A stretch of 64,000 nt of DNA from Flavobacterium sp. (GCF_029945805.1 NZ_JAQSDH010000045.1:1-64000), one strand, 5' to 3'. Shown: positions 20,061 through 30,153, counted from the stretch's first letter. A program made the numbers and translations. Notes: generated by a model from the sequence alone, not told the origin.

Positions 20061-21686
20061 ATGAAAAGAAGAGCTTTTTTAACCAATAGTAGTCTGGCGG
20101 CTGCCGGATTGACCACTACTCTATTTGCTGTGGCTGCTTGTTCTGATAAGAAAACAGAAACAGCAACGACTACTAAAACTGATAGCGCAGAAGATAATTT
20201 CGAATTGAATGAAATTACCGTAGCTGAACTTCAAGATAAAATGGTAAAGGGAGATTACAGTTCGGAACAAATCACCAAATTATACCTAGACCGAATCGAA
20301 GCTATAGATAAAAACGGTCCAAAACTAAATGCTGTTATCGAAATCAATCCCGATGCTTTGGCAATTGCAAAAACAATGGACAAAGAACGCAAAGAAGGAA
20401 AAACAAGAGGAGCATTACACGGAATTCCCATTTTAATAAAAGACAACATTGACACTGCCGATAAAATGATGACCACTGCAGGTGCGCTTGCTATGCTTGG
20501 ACACCAAGCAGAAAAAGATGCTTTTATTGTAAAGCGATTGCGAGATGCGGGCACGGTTTTATTAGGAAAAACCAATTTGAGTGAATGGGCCAACTTTCGT
20601 TCTACGAATTCCTGTTCGGGTTGGAGTAGTCGCGGTGGACAAACTAAAAACCCTTACATATTGGATCATTCACCTTGTGGCTCTAGTTCGGGCTCGGGTT
20701 CAGCTGTGGCAGCAAATTTATGTGCTATTGCGATTGGTACAGAAACGGATGGATCAATTACTTGTCCCGCTTCGGTAAGTGGAGTGGTTGGAATTAAACC
20801 CACTGTTGGCTTAGTAAGCCGCTCCGGAATAATACCAATTTCGCATACACAAGATACGGCTGGCCCACTAACTAGAACCGTTACTGATGCTGCGATACTT
20901 TTGGAAATTTTGGCAGGCATTGATGAATCTGATGCTATTACGAAAGAAAGTGCTGGAAAAGTAACGAAATACACAAAATACCTTGATATCAATGGATTGA
21001 AAGGCAAAAGAATTGGAGTCGAAAAGAAAAAATACACCAATCAGTTTTTGAACCACTTACAAGAAAAAGCAGTAAACGTTTTAAAACAACAAGGTGCTGT
21101 TATAGTAGAAATTGAATACTTAGACCGCGTTAATGCCTTGGGTGCTGATGAGCTCGTAGTACTGAAATATGAGTTTAAATATGGTGTGAATAAATATCTT
21201 TCGAATACTAATGCTAAGGTAAAAACAGTAGCAGAAGTTATTGCCTACAACAAACAAAACGAAGACAAAACCATGCCCACGTTTAAACAAGAAATTTTAG
21301 AAATGTGTGAGACCAAGAACGGTTTGGATACTGCCGAATATACTGCTGCCTTAGCTAAAAGTCATAACGGTACAAAACAAATTCTGGATACCGTTATGCA
21401 AAAAAATAATCTCGATGCTATAACGGGATTAACTATGGGACCATCGTGCAGCATTGACACTATTTATGGTGATCGTTGGGGCGATGTGTTTTTGACCGCT
21501 CCTGCGGCAATGAGTGGTTATCCTCATATTAGTGTGCCGTGCGGAAAAGTATATGAGTTGCCTGTAGGACTATCATTTTTTAGTGGTGCTTATCGTGAAG
21601 GTGAAATAATCGCTTTGGCCTATGCCTATGAACAAGCCACTAAACATAGGATACAGCCAGCGTTTACCAGATCATTCATTATGTAA
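20061..21686 (+). CDS. Amidase (GatA-like signature), secreted or lipoprotein
   Basis: GIPILIKDNIDT, SPCGSSSGSGSAVAANLCAIAIGTETDGSITCPA. Confidence 0.9.
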   Translation: MKRRAFLTNSSLAAAGLTTTLFAVAACSDKKTETATTTKTDSAEDNFELNEITVAELQDKMVKGDYSSEQITKLYLDRIEAIDKNGPKLNAVIEINPDALAIAKTMDKERKEGKTRGALHGIPILIKDNIDTADKMMTTAGALAMLGHQAEKDAFIVKRLRDAGTVLLGKTNLSEWANFRSTNSCSGWSSRGGQTKNPYILDHSPCGSSSGSGSAVAANLCAIAIGTETDGSITCPASVSGVVGIKPTVGLVSRSGIIPISHTQDTAGPLTRTVTDAAILLEILAGIDESDAITKESAGKVTKYTKYLDINGLKGKRIGVEKKKYTNQFLNHLQEKAVNVLKQQGAVIVEIEYLDRVNALGADELVVLKYEFKYGVNKYLSNTNAKVKTVAEVIAYNKQNEDKTMPTFKQEILEMCETKNGLDTAEYTAALAKSHNGTKQILDTVMQKNNLDAITGLTMGPSCSIDTIYGDRWGDVFLTAPAAMSGYPHISVPCGKVYELPVGLSFFSGAYREGEIIALAYAYEQATKHRIQPAFTRSFIM

Positions 21687-21738
21687 TAAGCAACTTAGGT
21701 TAAAAATGATTTTCTTTGATTGCGTTTTTTTTAGAAAT

Positions 21739-22191
21739 TTAGATGGTAAAAGCGGTAGTATTTTTGACTTCACCTATCACAAATGTGCTGTGTGTACTGC
21801 CAATATGCTGCAAGGATGTAAGCTTTGTAACCATAAACTCTCTGTATTCTCGCATGTCTTTTACGCAGATTTTGAGGATGTAATCGTAATCGCCACTGAC
21901 GTGAAAACATTCTAAAACTTCGTTTAGTTTTACAACTTCTTTTTCGAATTGATTGATGAATTCTTTGGTGTGTTGCAATAACTTTAAATGACAGAAAACG
22001 ACAAATCCTTTGTTGATTTTATTCCGATTTAACAAGACGACGTACTTTTCGATGAAGCCTTCGCGTTCTAGTTTTTTAACACGTTCGTAGACTGCCGTTA
22101 CCGAAAGGTTGAGTTTTACCGAAAGTTCTTTGGTGGTTTTCTTGGTGTCGTGTTGCAGTAATTCAAGTAACTTTTTATCGGTGGCGTCCAT
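21739..22191 (-). CDS. Lrp/AsnC family transcriptional regulator
   Basis: MDATDKKLLELLQHDTKKTTKELSVKLNLSVTAVYERVKKLEREGFIEKY. Confidence 0.9.
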   Translation of the reverse strand: MDATDKKLLELLQHDTKKTTKELSVKLNLSVTAVYERVKKLEREGFIEKYVVLLNRNKINKGFVVFCHLKLLQHTKEFINQFEKEVVKLNEVLECFHVSGDYDYILKICVKDMREYREFMVTKLTSLQHIGSTHSTFVIGEVKNTTAFTI

Positions 22192-22363
22192 GGGTTGAAG
22201 TTGCGGTTAAAAAATCGGCATAATTAATTATTGTATTTCAAAAGTAGTTAATATTTCTATTAAAATTAATAAATATAGTTTTATAATCTATTATTTTGAT
22301 TTTATGTTGACATTAAATCTGATATTTTGTTTTTTTGATGATTGTTACAAGGTAACGAAAAAC

Positions 22364-22521
22364 CCTAGCCCAGATTACCTAAACAAGTTTATATTTATTA
22401 ATGGTGTTCGGTGAACACTCCGTGTTTGCAATGAAAATCCTTTTTTAGGATTGCCCTGTAGTGAAGCGAAAGGGAAAGCAATCCTGAAAAAGATTGCAGT
22501 GGGAAGCTGGAATTAGCTTCA
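22364..22521 (+). repeat. Dispersed structured element, copy c (extended core)
   Basis: CCCTAGCCCAGAT...AAAATCCTTTTTT...GAAAAAGATTGCAGTGGGAAGCTGGAATTAGCTTC; closing pair CCAG/CTGG. Confidence 0.6.
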
Positions 22522-22575
22522 AAAAATAAAACTAATTGAGGATGCGATTGTTTCGTTCCTCGCAATGATACAACT

Positions 22576-23778
22576 ATGAAAGACTTTAATCCTGCAGACA
22601 ATATTCAAGATTTACAATATTTTGGCGAATTTGGTGGTGTGAATCCATCGATTTCGGACAGTTCGACGTATACTTTTTTATCGGCTAAAACGATGTTTGA
22701 CACGTTTGAAGGTAATGCTGAAGGCTGTTATTTGTATTCGAGACATTCGTCACCGAGTAATTTATATTTAGACAAAGCCTTGGCCGCTATGGAGGGAACG
22801 GAGACTGCAAATGTTTCTGCTTCTGGAATGGGTGCTATTACGCCGACACTTTTACAGTTGTGCAGCAATGGTGACCACATTGTTTCGAGCCGAACGATTT
22901 ATGGCGGAACGTATGCTTTTTTGAAAAACTTTACGCCACGATTTGGCATCAAAACGTCGTTTGTAGACATTACAAAACTAGATATTGTTGAAGCTGCCAT
23001 CACTCCGGAAACGAAAGTTCTTTACTGCGAAACAGTAAGTAATCCATTATTAGAAGTTGCAGATATTGCTTCGCTGGCTAAAATTGCCAAAAAATACAAG
23101 CTTACTTTAGTAGTTGACAATACTTTTTCGCCTTTATCTGTAGCGCCGATTTCATTAGGTGCCGATATTGTGATACACAGTTTGACCAAATATATTAATG
23201 GAAGTAGCGATACGGTTGGCGGTGTTACCTGTGCTTCGAGAGATTTTATCAATAGTTTGAAAGATGTGAATTCGGGTGCGAGCATGTTGCTTGGACCAAC
23301 GATGGATAGTATGCGAAGTGCGAGCGTGATGAAAAACCTGAGAACGCTTCACATTCGAATGAAGCAGCACAGTTATAACGGTTTGTATTTGGCTCAGAAG
23401 TTTGAAAATGAAGGCATTAAAACGGTATATCCTGGTTTGGAAAGTCATCCGAGTCATGCATTGTATGCTTCGATGATTAATAAAGAATATGGTTTTGGTG
23501 GAATGATGACTATTGATGTGGGGACTTTGGATAAAGCCAATGAATTGATGGAATTGATGCAGGAGCGAAACTTAGGGTATTTGGCGGTAAGTTTAGGTTT
23601 TTATAAAACGTTGTTTAGTGCGCCTGGGAGTTCTACCTCTTCTGAAATTCCACTTGAAGAACAAAAAGCGATGGGATTAACGGATGGTTTAATTCGTTTT
23701 TCAATAGGATTAGACAATGATATTGAAAGAACGTATCAGTCGATGAAACAGTGTATGAAAGAGTTAGGGATTTTATAA
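22576..23778 (+). CDS. PLP-dependent Cys/Met metabolism enzyme (methionine gamma-lyase-like)
   Basis: YSRHSSPSNLYLDKALAAMEGTE, VVDNTFSPLSVAPISLGADIVIHSLTKYINGSSD. Confidence 0.85.
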   Translation: MKDFNPADNIQDLQYFGEFGGVNPSISDSSTYTFLSAKTMFDTFEGNAEGCYLYSRHSSPSNLYLDKALAAMEGTETANVSASGMGAITPTLLQLCSNGDHIVSSRTIYGGTYAFLKNFTPRFGIKTSFVDITKLDIVEAAITPETKVLYCETVSNPLLEVADIASLAKIAKKYKLTLVVDNTFSPLSVAPISLGADIVIHSLTKYINGSSDTVGGVTCASRDFINSLKDVNSGASMLLGPTMDSMRSASVMKNLRTLHIRMKQHSYNGLYLAQKFENEGIKTVYPGLESHPSHALYASMINKEYGFGGMMTIDVGTLDKANELMELMQERNLGYLAVSLGFYKTLFSAPGSSTSSEIPLEEQKAMGLTDGLIRFSIGLDNDIERTYQSMKQCMKELGIL

Positions 23779-23796
23779 CGTAATTCAATCCAATAA

Positions 23797-23837
23797 AAAA
23801 ACGAGTTAACACCATCCCTGCCGTTAACTCGTTTTAC
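23797..23837. terminator. Bidirectional hairpin terminator
   Basis: AAAACGAGTTAAC-loop-GTTAACTCGTTTT. Confidence 0.8.
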
Positions 23838-23857
23838 CAAAATCATTATGTACCTTT

Positions 23858-24265
23858 TTATTTCTTCTTACTATCATCAATAATTGCACCTGTACCAGCT
23901 CCTAATCCTGCGCCCGCCAAACCACCAATAATAGCTCCTTCTCCTTTTTTCTTACTTATTGCAGCGCCTGTTATAGCACCTACTCCGGCTCCGATTACGG
24001 CTCCTTTAGCAGCACCACTCCATTTTTTTCTTGCCGGAGCTGCAGCAGCAGGTTGTTGATTATTTACAATCACTACTTCTTTTTGTTTCTCTTGCGCTTT
24101 ATAAACTGTATTCATTGAATCAATGATATATTGTTTTTGAGCTACTGTCTTCATAGAATCAATAGTCACTTGACGCGCTTCATCAACTACTACTCCTTGC
24201 TTGTCTGTATTTTTACACGATACAATTACAGCTACAGTGGCGAAAATCAATAGTACCTTTTTCAT
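23858..24265 (-). CDS. Glycine-zipper lipoprotein (YMGG-like)
   Basis: Lipobox VSCKN; GAVIGAGVGAITGAAISKKKGEGAIIGGLAGAGLGAGTGAIID. Confidence 0.8.
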   Translation of the reverse strand: MKKVLLIFATVAVIVSCKNTDKQGVVVDEARQVTIDSMKTVAQKQYIIDSMNTVYKAQEKQKEVVIVNNQQPAAAAPARKKWSGAAKGAVIGAGVGAITGAAISKKKGEGAIIGGLAGAGLGAGTGAIIDDSKKK

Positions 24266-24399
24266 AATTCAATAGTTATTAGTTACAAGGCAAAGTAACG
24301 ACAACCATTTGATGTTGGGGTTATATGATTTAGCGCAAAGTTTATAGAATTACGGTTCTGCTTGCAATAGTGGTGGATTCTAATGGATTTGAAAATGAA

Positions 24400-25488
24400 T
24401 TATTTTCTATCAAAAAGTATTTTATTTCCAACATTCAATCCGTTATTTTTAGCTAAAACACCACACATATGGAATAACATTCGGGCGCCTACATTGCCGT
24501 CCCAATCGTCATTCTCGCCTGGTGCTACTTCAACTAAATCAAAACCTATGATTTCTTTTCCGCTTGCGGCTAGTTTATTGAATAGATAAGTGGCTTGTTC
24601 GAATGAAAATCCACCTGGAACCGGAGTTCCCGTATTGGGGCAATACCAAGGATACATTCCGTCGATATCAAAACTGATACACACTTTATGAGGCAAACTT
24701 GCCATAATTGCATCGCATTGTTGTGCCCACGTTTTCCCTTCAAAAGATTCGGCTTTTAAATCCGCATCGGTATTAATTAAAACTCTTCCTTTAGATTCTT
24801 TTGCCACAGTAACTTCTTGTTCGCAGAAATCGCGAATTCCCACTTGAACAATCTTGGATATTTGTGGAATTTGTAATGCATTGTACATTATTGACGCATG
24901 CGAGAACGTAAAGCCTTCGTAGGCAATTCGCAAATCCATGTGCGCATCGAGATGCAGGATTCCGAAATTATCGTGAATTGAGGCCAAGGCTTCATAATAG
25001 CCTAATGGTGTAGAATGATCTCCACCAAGAAGCACTACTTTTTTCCCTTGATTCATCCAGAATAACACTTTTTCTTTTACTTCTGTATGCAAATCGCGGC
25101 ATGCTTTATTTATGGTTACCAAATCGGCTACTAAAGCGGGATGATGGTTCAACTCTTCTCCTTTTTCTAATGCATGAATGATAGGCTGAGCCAACGTTTT
25201 ATAGGAATTGGAATTGATTTTCCAATGTTCTGGCGCGTTATCATAGTACATTCCGAGTTTCCATAATTCGGGAAAATCTTGGTGATTTAAATCGACTTGA
25301 AACGACGCGTCTAAAACCGCTTCGGGGCCATCAGATGCACCAGAGCCGTAACTTACGGTTACTTCCCACGGCACTGGAATGATTATAATTTCGGATTGTT
25401 CGGCTGAAAAGGGTAATCCAAAAATGGTTGCATCAGCTAAACCGGGTTGACTTGGATCGAAAGTGTCTATGATTTGTTGTTTGGTCAT
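24400..25488 (-). CDS. Arginase/agmatinase/formimidoylglutamase family protein
   Basis: GGDHSTPLGYYEAL, LHLDAHMDLR, SFDIDGMYP metal-binding motifs. Confidence 0.88.
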   Translation of the reverse strand: MTKQQIIDTFDPSQPGLADATIFGLPFSAEQSEIIIIPVPWEVTVSYGSGASDGPEAVLDASFQVDLNHQDFPELWKLGMYYDNAPEHWKINSNSYKTLAQPIIHALEKGEELNHHPALVADLVTINKACRDLHTEVKEKVLFWMNQGKKVVLLGGDHSTPLGYYEALASIHDNFGILHLDAHMDLRIAYEGFTFSHASIMYNALQIPQISKIVQVGIRDFCEQEVTVAKESKGRVLINTDADLKAESFEGKTWAQQCDAIMASLPHKVCISFDIDGMYPWYCPNTGTPVPGGFSFEQATYLFNKLAASGKEIIGFDLVEVAPGENDDWDGNVGARMLFHMCGVLAKNNGLNVGNKILFDRK

Positions 25489-25592
25489 TTTGTTTTAGAT
25501 TATCGGATTATGGATTTTTGGATTACAGATTTGATAAATGAATTAAGTTAAACAGTTAGTACAATTTTATAGTAGCGCCAATTATTTGCAGT

Positions 25593-25653
25593 TTGTCACA
25601 CTGAGCTTGTCGAAGTACTTTAAAAAAGGTCTTCGACAAGCTCAGACTGACAT
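25593..25653. repeat. Long palindrome from two inverted GTCACACTGAGCTTGTCGAAG-type units
   Basis: CTGAGCTTGTCGAAG ... CTTCGACAAGCTCAG, 15-bp perfect arms. Confidence 0.85.
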
Positions 25654-25773
25654 TGTTTTTCTAATTGAACTCAAAATAAGGTAAAAATCTATTTTTCATT
25701 AAACTAATGATAATTGCATCAATGGGTTTATTTATAAGTATTTATAACCTGAAAACCTCTAACCCTTCTTAAA

Positions 25774-27063
25774 TTATCCTTTTAAAATTCCTTGTTTTAG
25801 TATTTGTCCAAAGTTATACATGTCTTCGTACGAGCAGTAAAATGGTGCTGGTGCAAAACGAATTACGTTTGGTTCGCGCCAATCGGTGATTACTCCGTTT
25901 TTCATTAGGTAATCAAATAAACTTCTACCTTGTCCGTGGAGTAAAACCGATAATTGACAGGCTCGTTCTTCTTGATTTGTTGGCGTTATGATTTCGAATT
26001 CGGTTCCGTCGATTTCTTTGTCGATTTCGCGTAATACGAATTCTAAATAGGCTGTAATTTGATTTCTTTTTTGGATTAGTTTATCCATTCCGACTTCTGC
26101 GAATAATTCCACCGAAGCCAAATAAGGCGCTAAAGACAAAATCGGTAAATTACTTATTTGCCAACCATCGGCTCCGTGAACAGGATCAAACGTTGGTTCC
26201 ATTTTGAAACGACGTTCTTTATTGTGTCCCCACCAACCTGCAAATCTTGGTAAATCGGCTTGATGGTGTTTTTCATGGATGAAGCAACCCGAAGCATTTC
26301 CCGGGCCAGAATTCATGTATTTATAAGAGCACCAAGCCGCAAAATCTACGTTCCAATCGTGCAATTCTAATTTGATGTTTCCGGCAGCATGCGCTAAATC
26401 AAAACCAACTACAGCTCCGGCTTTGTGACCGACTTCGGTAATGGCTTTCATATCGAAAACTTGTCCAGTGTAATAATTCACTCCACCGATTAATACCAAT
26501 GCTAATTCATCACCAACTTCATTGATTTTAGCCAAAATGTCTTCTAACCGAATGTTGTGTTCACCCTCTCTACGTTTGATTTCAACTATTGCATCCTCTT
26601 TATTTATCCCGAAGTTTCGGGAATGAAAATCCACCTGACTTTGAAACATATATTGATCAGACGGAAAGGCTTTTTCTTCACAGATGATTTTGTAACGTGT
26701 TTTTGTTGGACGATAAAAGGAAACCATCAGTAAGTGTAAATTTACTGTCAACGTATTCATCACCGTAATTTCTGAAGGCTTTGCTCCAACCAATTTACTT
26801 AACGGATTCGCAAAACGTTCGTGATAATCCCACCACGGTTTTTCGGAATAGAAATGACCTTCAACGGCAAGATTTGCCCAATCATTCATTACATCGTCAA
26901 CATATTTTTTAGTGCGTTTGGGTTGTAATCCTAACGAATTTCCGGTGAAATAGATCACCTCTTTTCCGTTGTGCTGTGGAAAAATGAATTCGTTTCTGTA
27001 GTCTTTTAAATCGTCTTGAGCATCGAGTTGCTGCGCAAATTCGAGTGTATTTTGAAATGTCAT
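25774..27063 (-). CDS. kynU: Kynureninase
   Basis: YFTGNSLGLQPKRTKKYVDDVMNDWANLAVEGHF, VVGFDLAHAAGNIKLELHDWNVDFAAWCSYKYMNSGPG. Confidence 0.93.
   Translation of the reverse strand: MTFQNTLEFAQQLDAQDDLKDYRNEFIFPQHNGKEVIYFTGNSLGLQPKRTKKYVDDVMNDWANLAVEGHFYSEKPWWDYHERFANPLSKLVGAKPSEITVMNTLTVNLHLLMVSFYRPTKTRYKIICEEKAFPSDQYMFQSQVDFHSRNFGINKEDAIVEIKRREGEHNIRLEDILAKINEVGDELALVLIGGVNYYTGQVFDMKAITEVGHKAGAVVGFDLAHAAGNIKLELHDWNVDFAAWCSYKYMNSGPGNASGCFIHEKHHQADLPRFAGWWGHNKERRFKMEPTFDPVHGADGWQISNLPILSLAPYLASVELFAEVGMDKLIQKRNQITAYLEFVLREIDKEIDGTEFEIITPTNQEERACQLSVLLHGQGRSLFDYLMKNGVITDWREPNVIRFAPAPFYCSYEDMYNFGQILKQGILKG
26607..26622. repeat. Palindrome TCCCGAAGTTTCGGGA, copy 2, in frame inside kynU
   Basis: Identical to 7466-7481; encodes part of FHSRNFGIN. 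Confidence 0.85.
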
Positions 27064-27150
27064 TGGTGTATTTATTTGTGTTGTAAAAGTAGAAAAAAAG
27101 GGAAAAGTAAAAAGGGAAAAGTAAAAAGAAATTTAACTATAGATTGTATT

Positions 27151-27284
27151 TAGCCCTGATGGCAGTGGAAATCCTTTTTTTATTTTATGAAAGCATCTCG
27201 AGTGCGCTCGATGTGACAAAAAAAAGATTGCAACGGACAGCAGGAATAGGGTTTATTGAAATGCCCGAACCATTCGCTCCTAAA
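27151..27284 (+). repeat. Dispersed structured element, copy d, with palindromic repeat in its core
   Basis: TAGCCCTGATGGCAGTGGAAATCCTTTTTT..AAAAAGATTGCAACGGACAGCAGGAATAG..GCTCCTAA; closing pair CCTG/CAGG. Confidence 0.8.
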
Positions 27285-27291
27285 AAAAAAT

Positions 27292-27319
27292 CCCAATCTA
27301 GTTATTGACTAGATTGGGA
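27292..27319 (-). terminator. Terminator downstream-type hairpin on the minus strand
   Basis: CCCAATCTAGT-loop-ACTAGATTGGG followed by T9 on the minus strand. Confidence 0.8.
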
Positions 27320-27330
27320 CTACTATATAA

Positions 27331-27357
27331 GCACTTCGACTGCGCTCAGCGTGACAA
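27331..27357. repeat. SRAQSR-type palindromic repeat (CACTTCGACTGCGCTCAGCGTGACA)
   Basis: Matches copies at 37449, 46288, 49902 and 29626. Confidence 0.8.
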
Positions 27358-27363
27358 TTCAGA

Positions 27364-28413
27364 TTAAATAATCAACATGGCGTCTCCGTAAGAGTAGAAA
27401 CGGTATTTTTCTTTGATTGCTTCTTCGTAAGCTTTTTTCATCAAATCGTGACCACAGAAAGCAGAAACCATCATTAACAATGTCGATTTTGGTGTGTGGA
27501 AATTGGTCACCATACAATCAGCGATACTGAAATCGTAGGGTGGAAAAATGAATTTGTTGGTCCACCCTGAGAAGGTATTCAACGTTCTTTGTGATGAAAC
27601 GGCACTTTCTATGGCACGCATAGAAGTGGTTCCGATACAGCAAATTCTTTTCTTTTTTACTTTGGCAGAATTCACAATATCACACGCTTCTTGAGTAATG
27701 ATTAATTCTTCTGAATCCATTTTGTGTTTTGATAAATCTTCTACTTCCACTGGATTGAACGTTCCTAAACCAACGTGTAACGTAACTTCAGCAAAGTCAA
27801 TTCCTTTGATTTCTAATTTTTTCAAAAGGTGTTTTGAGAAGTGTAAACCTGCAGTTGGTGCAGCTACAGCCCCTTCTTCTTTGGCATAAATAGTTTGGTA
27901 ACGCTCCGCATCTTCAGGCGTTACTTCACGACTGATGTATTTTGGTATTGGTGTTTCTCCAAGCTCCGTCAATTTTCTTCTGAATTCTTCGTACGAACCA
28001 TCGTAAAGGAAACGCAATGTTCTTCCGCGAGAGGTCGTATTGTCGATTACTTCGGCTACTAATGAATCATCATCACCAAAATATAATTTGTTCCCAATTC
28101 TGATTTTACGTGCTGGATCAACCAATACATCCCAAAGACGTTGCTCAGCATTTAATTCTCTTAATAAGAAAACTTCAATTCTGGCTCCGGTTTTTTCTTT
28201 GTTTCCGTACATACGAGCTGGAAACACTTTGGTATTGTTCAAAATCATTACATCTCCGTCATCAAAATAGTTAATGATGTCTTTGAACATTTTGTGTTCT
28301 ATGGTTTTTTCTTTTCTGTTAATAACCATTAATCTGGCTTCGTCTCTATTTTCGGCTGGGTATTCTGCTAATAATTCGGTCGGAAGATTGAATTGGAAAT
28401 GAGATAACTTCAT
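27364..28413 (-). CDS. queA: tRNA preQ1(34) S-adenosylmethionine ribosyltransferase-isomerase
   Basis: [45 protein letters not shown]. Confidence 0.95.
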   Translation of the reverse strand: MKLSHFQFNLPTELLAEYPAENRDEARLMVINRKEKTIEHKMFKDIINYFDDGDVMILNNTKVFPARMYGNKEKTGARIEVFLLRELNAEQRLWDVLVDPARKIRIGNKLYFGDDDSLVAEVIDNTTSRGRTLRFLYDGSYEEFRRKLTELGETPIPKYISREVTPEDAERYQTIYAKEEGAVAAPTAGLHFSKHLLKKLEIKGIDFAEVTLHVGLGTFNPVEVEDLSKHKMDSEELIITQEACDIVNSAKVKKKRICCIGTTSMRAIESAVSSQRTLNTFSGWTNKFIFPPYDFSIADCMVTNFHTPKSTLLMMVSAFCGHDLMKKAYEEAIKEKYRFYSYGDAMLII

Positions 28414-28579
28414 TTAATATTAGATTTTAGATATTAGATTTCAGATAAATACACCTGAAATTTGAACGATTGCAAATATACGATTGTCAAATAGGCGTTG
28501 TCAAGTGTTTTACTGTTTATTTTCAGAAAGTTGCAAAATCTAAGAGTTTCAAAGCTTCAAAGTCCGAGAAGCAATGAGT

Positions 28580-29831
28580 TTACTGGATTTTCTGAAGGTC
28601 AAAACCTATTGCTTTCAAATCGTCCCAAAAGCTTGGATAGGATTTTGAAACTACTTCCGCATCTTCAATAATTATATTCGTTTTTAAAGCCAAAGGCGCG
28701 AAAGCCATTGCCATTCGGTGGTCTTGATAGGTTTTAATTTTTACATCTGAATTGATTTTATCGGATGCTTCTAAAGTCAGGCTTTCATTGGTAACCGTGA
28801 CATGTGCACCTAATTTTTCGAGCTCGATTTTAAGCGCTACTACTCTATCGGTTTCTTTTATTTTCAACGTATGCAAACCTTTTAAATGGCAACTAATTCC
28901 GAGTCCGAAACAAGTCACAGCGATGGTTTGAGCTATGTCGGGAGCGTTGTTTAATTGACAATTGATAATTTGTGATTGACAATTAGAAACTTTTTGTAGC
29001 TGGATTGTATCCTTTAGAAAAACAGTCACAACTCCAAAATTTTCATAGATTTCAGCTAAAACAGAGTCGCCTTGTAAACTGTTTTGTTTGTAATTGGATA
29101 AAGTAATTTCCGTTCCGATTTCGGATAATGCTACGATTGAATAAAAATAGGAAGCCGAGGACCAATCGGATTCAATTAATAATTGATAATTGATAATTGA
29201 TAATTTTGGTTTTACTATAATTATGTTGCTCACAAAAGACGTTTCAACTCCGATTTCGTTTAGCAAAGCTAAAGTCATTTTGATGTACGGAATGGATGTG
29301 ACTTTGCCTTCTAAAGTGAATTCTAAACCATTTTCTAATTTGGGTGCAATGAGTAAAAGTGCCGAAATATATTGACTGCTAACATTTGCGGCAAGCGAAA
29401 CTTTGTTCTGAATTAATTTTTTTCCTTTGATTCTGATTGGTGGAAAACCATCATTTTCTTCGTAGCTGATTTCGGCTCCAAGTTGGCGTAAAGCATCAAC
29501 TAAAATTTTGATTGGACGCTCTTTCATTCTGGTTGAACCTGTAAGTACAACTTCATTATTTTCTTGAATGGCGAAATAGGCTGTCAGAAAGCGCATAGCT
29601 GTTCCTGCGTGGTGAATATTGAATTCCCTCGACTGCGCTCGGGATGACAAATCATCTGTCAATGCTTGCAGCATCACTTCTGAATCATCCGAATTTGAAG
29701 CATTTTCCAATTTTAGATTTGGATATAAAGCCTGAAGCAATAACAATCTGTTCGTTTCCGATTTGGAACCCGTAATTGTAACTTTTAGCTTTTGACTTTC
29801 GACTTTCGACTTCTGTAAATAGAGCATCATT
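28580..29831 (-). CDS. aroA: 3-phosphoshikimate 1-carboxyvinyltransferase with several in-frame repeat insertions; start likely at 29831
   Basis: TGSKSETNRLLLLQALYP, HHAGTAMRFLTAYF, ESDWSSASYFYS, KIKETDRVVALKIELEKLG, YQDHRMAMAFAPLAL. Confidence 0.92.
28951..28990 (-). repeat. AATTGTCAATTATC-type simple repeat inside aroA
   Basis: ttaattgacaattgataatttgtgattgacaatt; encodes SNCQSQIINCQLN. Confidence 0.7.
29173..29207 (-). repeat. AATTGATAATTGATAATT tandem repeat inside aroA
   Basis: caattaataattgataattgataattgataatttt; encodes KLSIINYQLLIE. Confidence 0.8.
29626..29650. repeat. SRAQSR-type palindromic repeat in frame inside aroA
   Basis: CCCTCGACTGCGCTCGGGATGACA; encodes LSSRAQSRE. Confidence 0.85.
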
Positions 29832-30153
29832 CTGAAACTGCTTTTAAACCAATAACTGAAATTATTAAGGTACTGATAAAAAATACACGCCAAAAAGTTG
29901 CAGGTTCTTTAAAGATAAAAATCCCGACCAAAACACTACCTACTGCTCCAATTCCGGTCCAAACTGCATAAGCTGTTCCGATTGGAAGCTCTCTAGTGAC
30001 TTTAACCAACAATACCATGCTGATGGTTAAGCAAATCAGAAATCCAACATACCAGATATAAACCATATTCCCTGTTGCTTCTTTGGCTTTGCCTAAACAA
30101 GTCGCAAATCCGACTTCGAACAATCCGGCGATAATTAATAAAATCCAGTTCAT
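29827..30153 (-). CDS. SMR-family small multidrug efflux protein
   Basis: 108 aa, four TM; MNWILLIIAGLFEVGFATCLGKAKE...YAVWTGIGAVGSVLVGIFIFKEP. Confidence 0.9.
   Translation of the reverse strand: MNWILLIIAGLFEVGFATCLGKAKEATGNMVYIWYVGFLICLTISMVLLVKVTRELPIGTAYAVWTGIGAVGSVLVGIFIFKEPATFWRVFFISTLIISVIGLKAVSE

Noticed and set aside
22398-22601. 67-aa ORF containing SLRGTKQS
   Set aside because: Translation of dispersed repeat DNA overlapping structured element copy c; not a gene.
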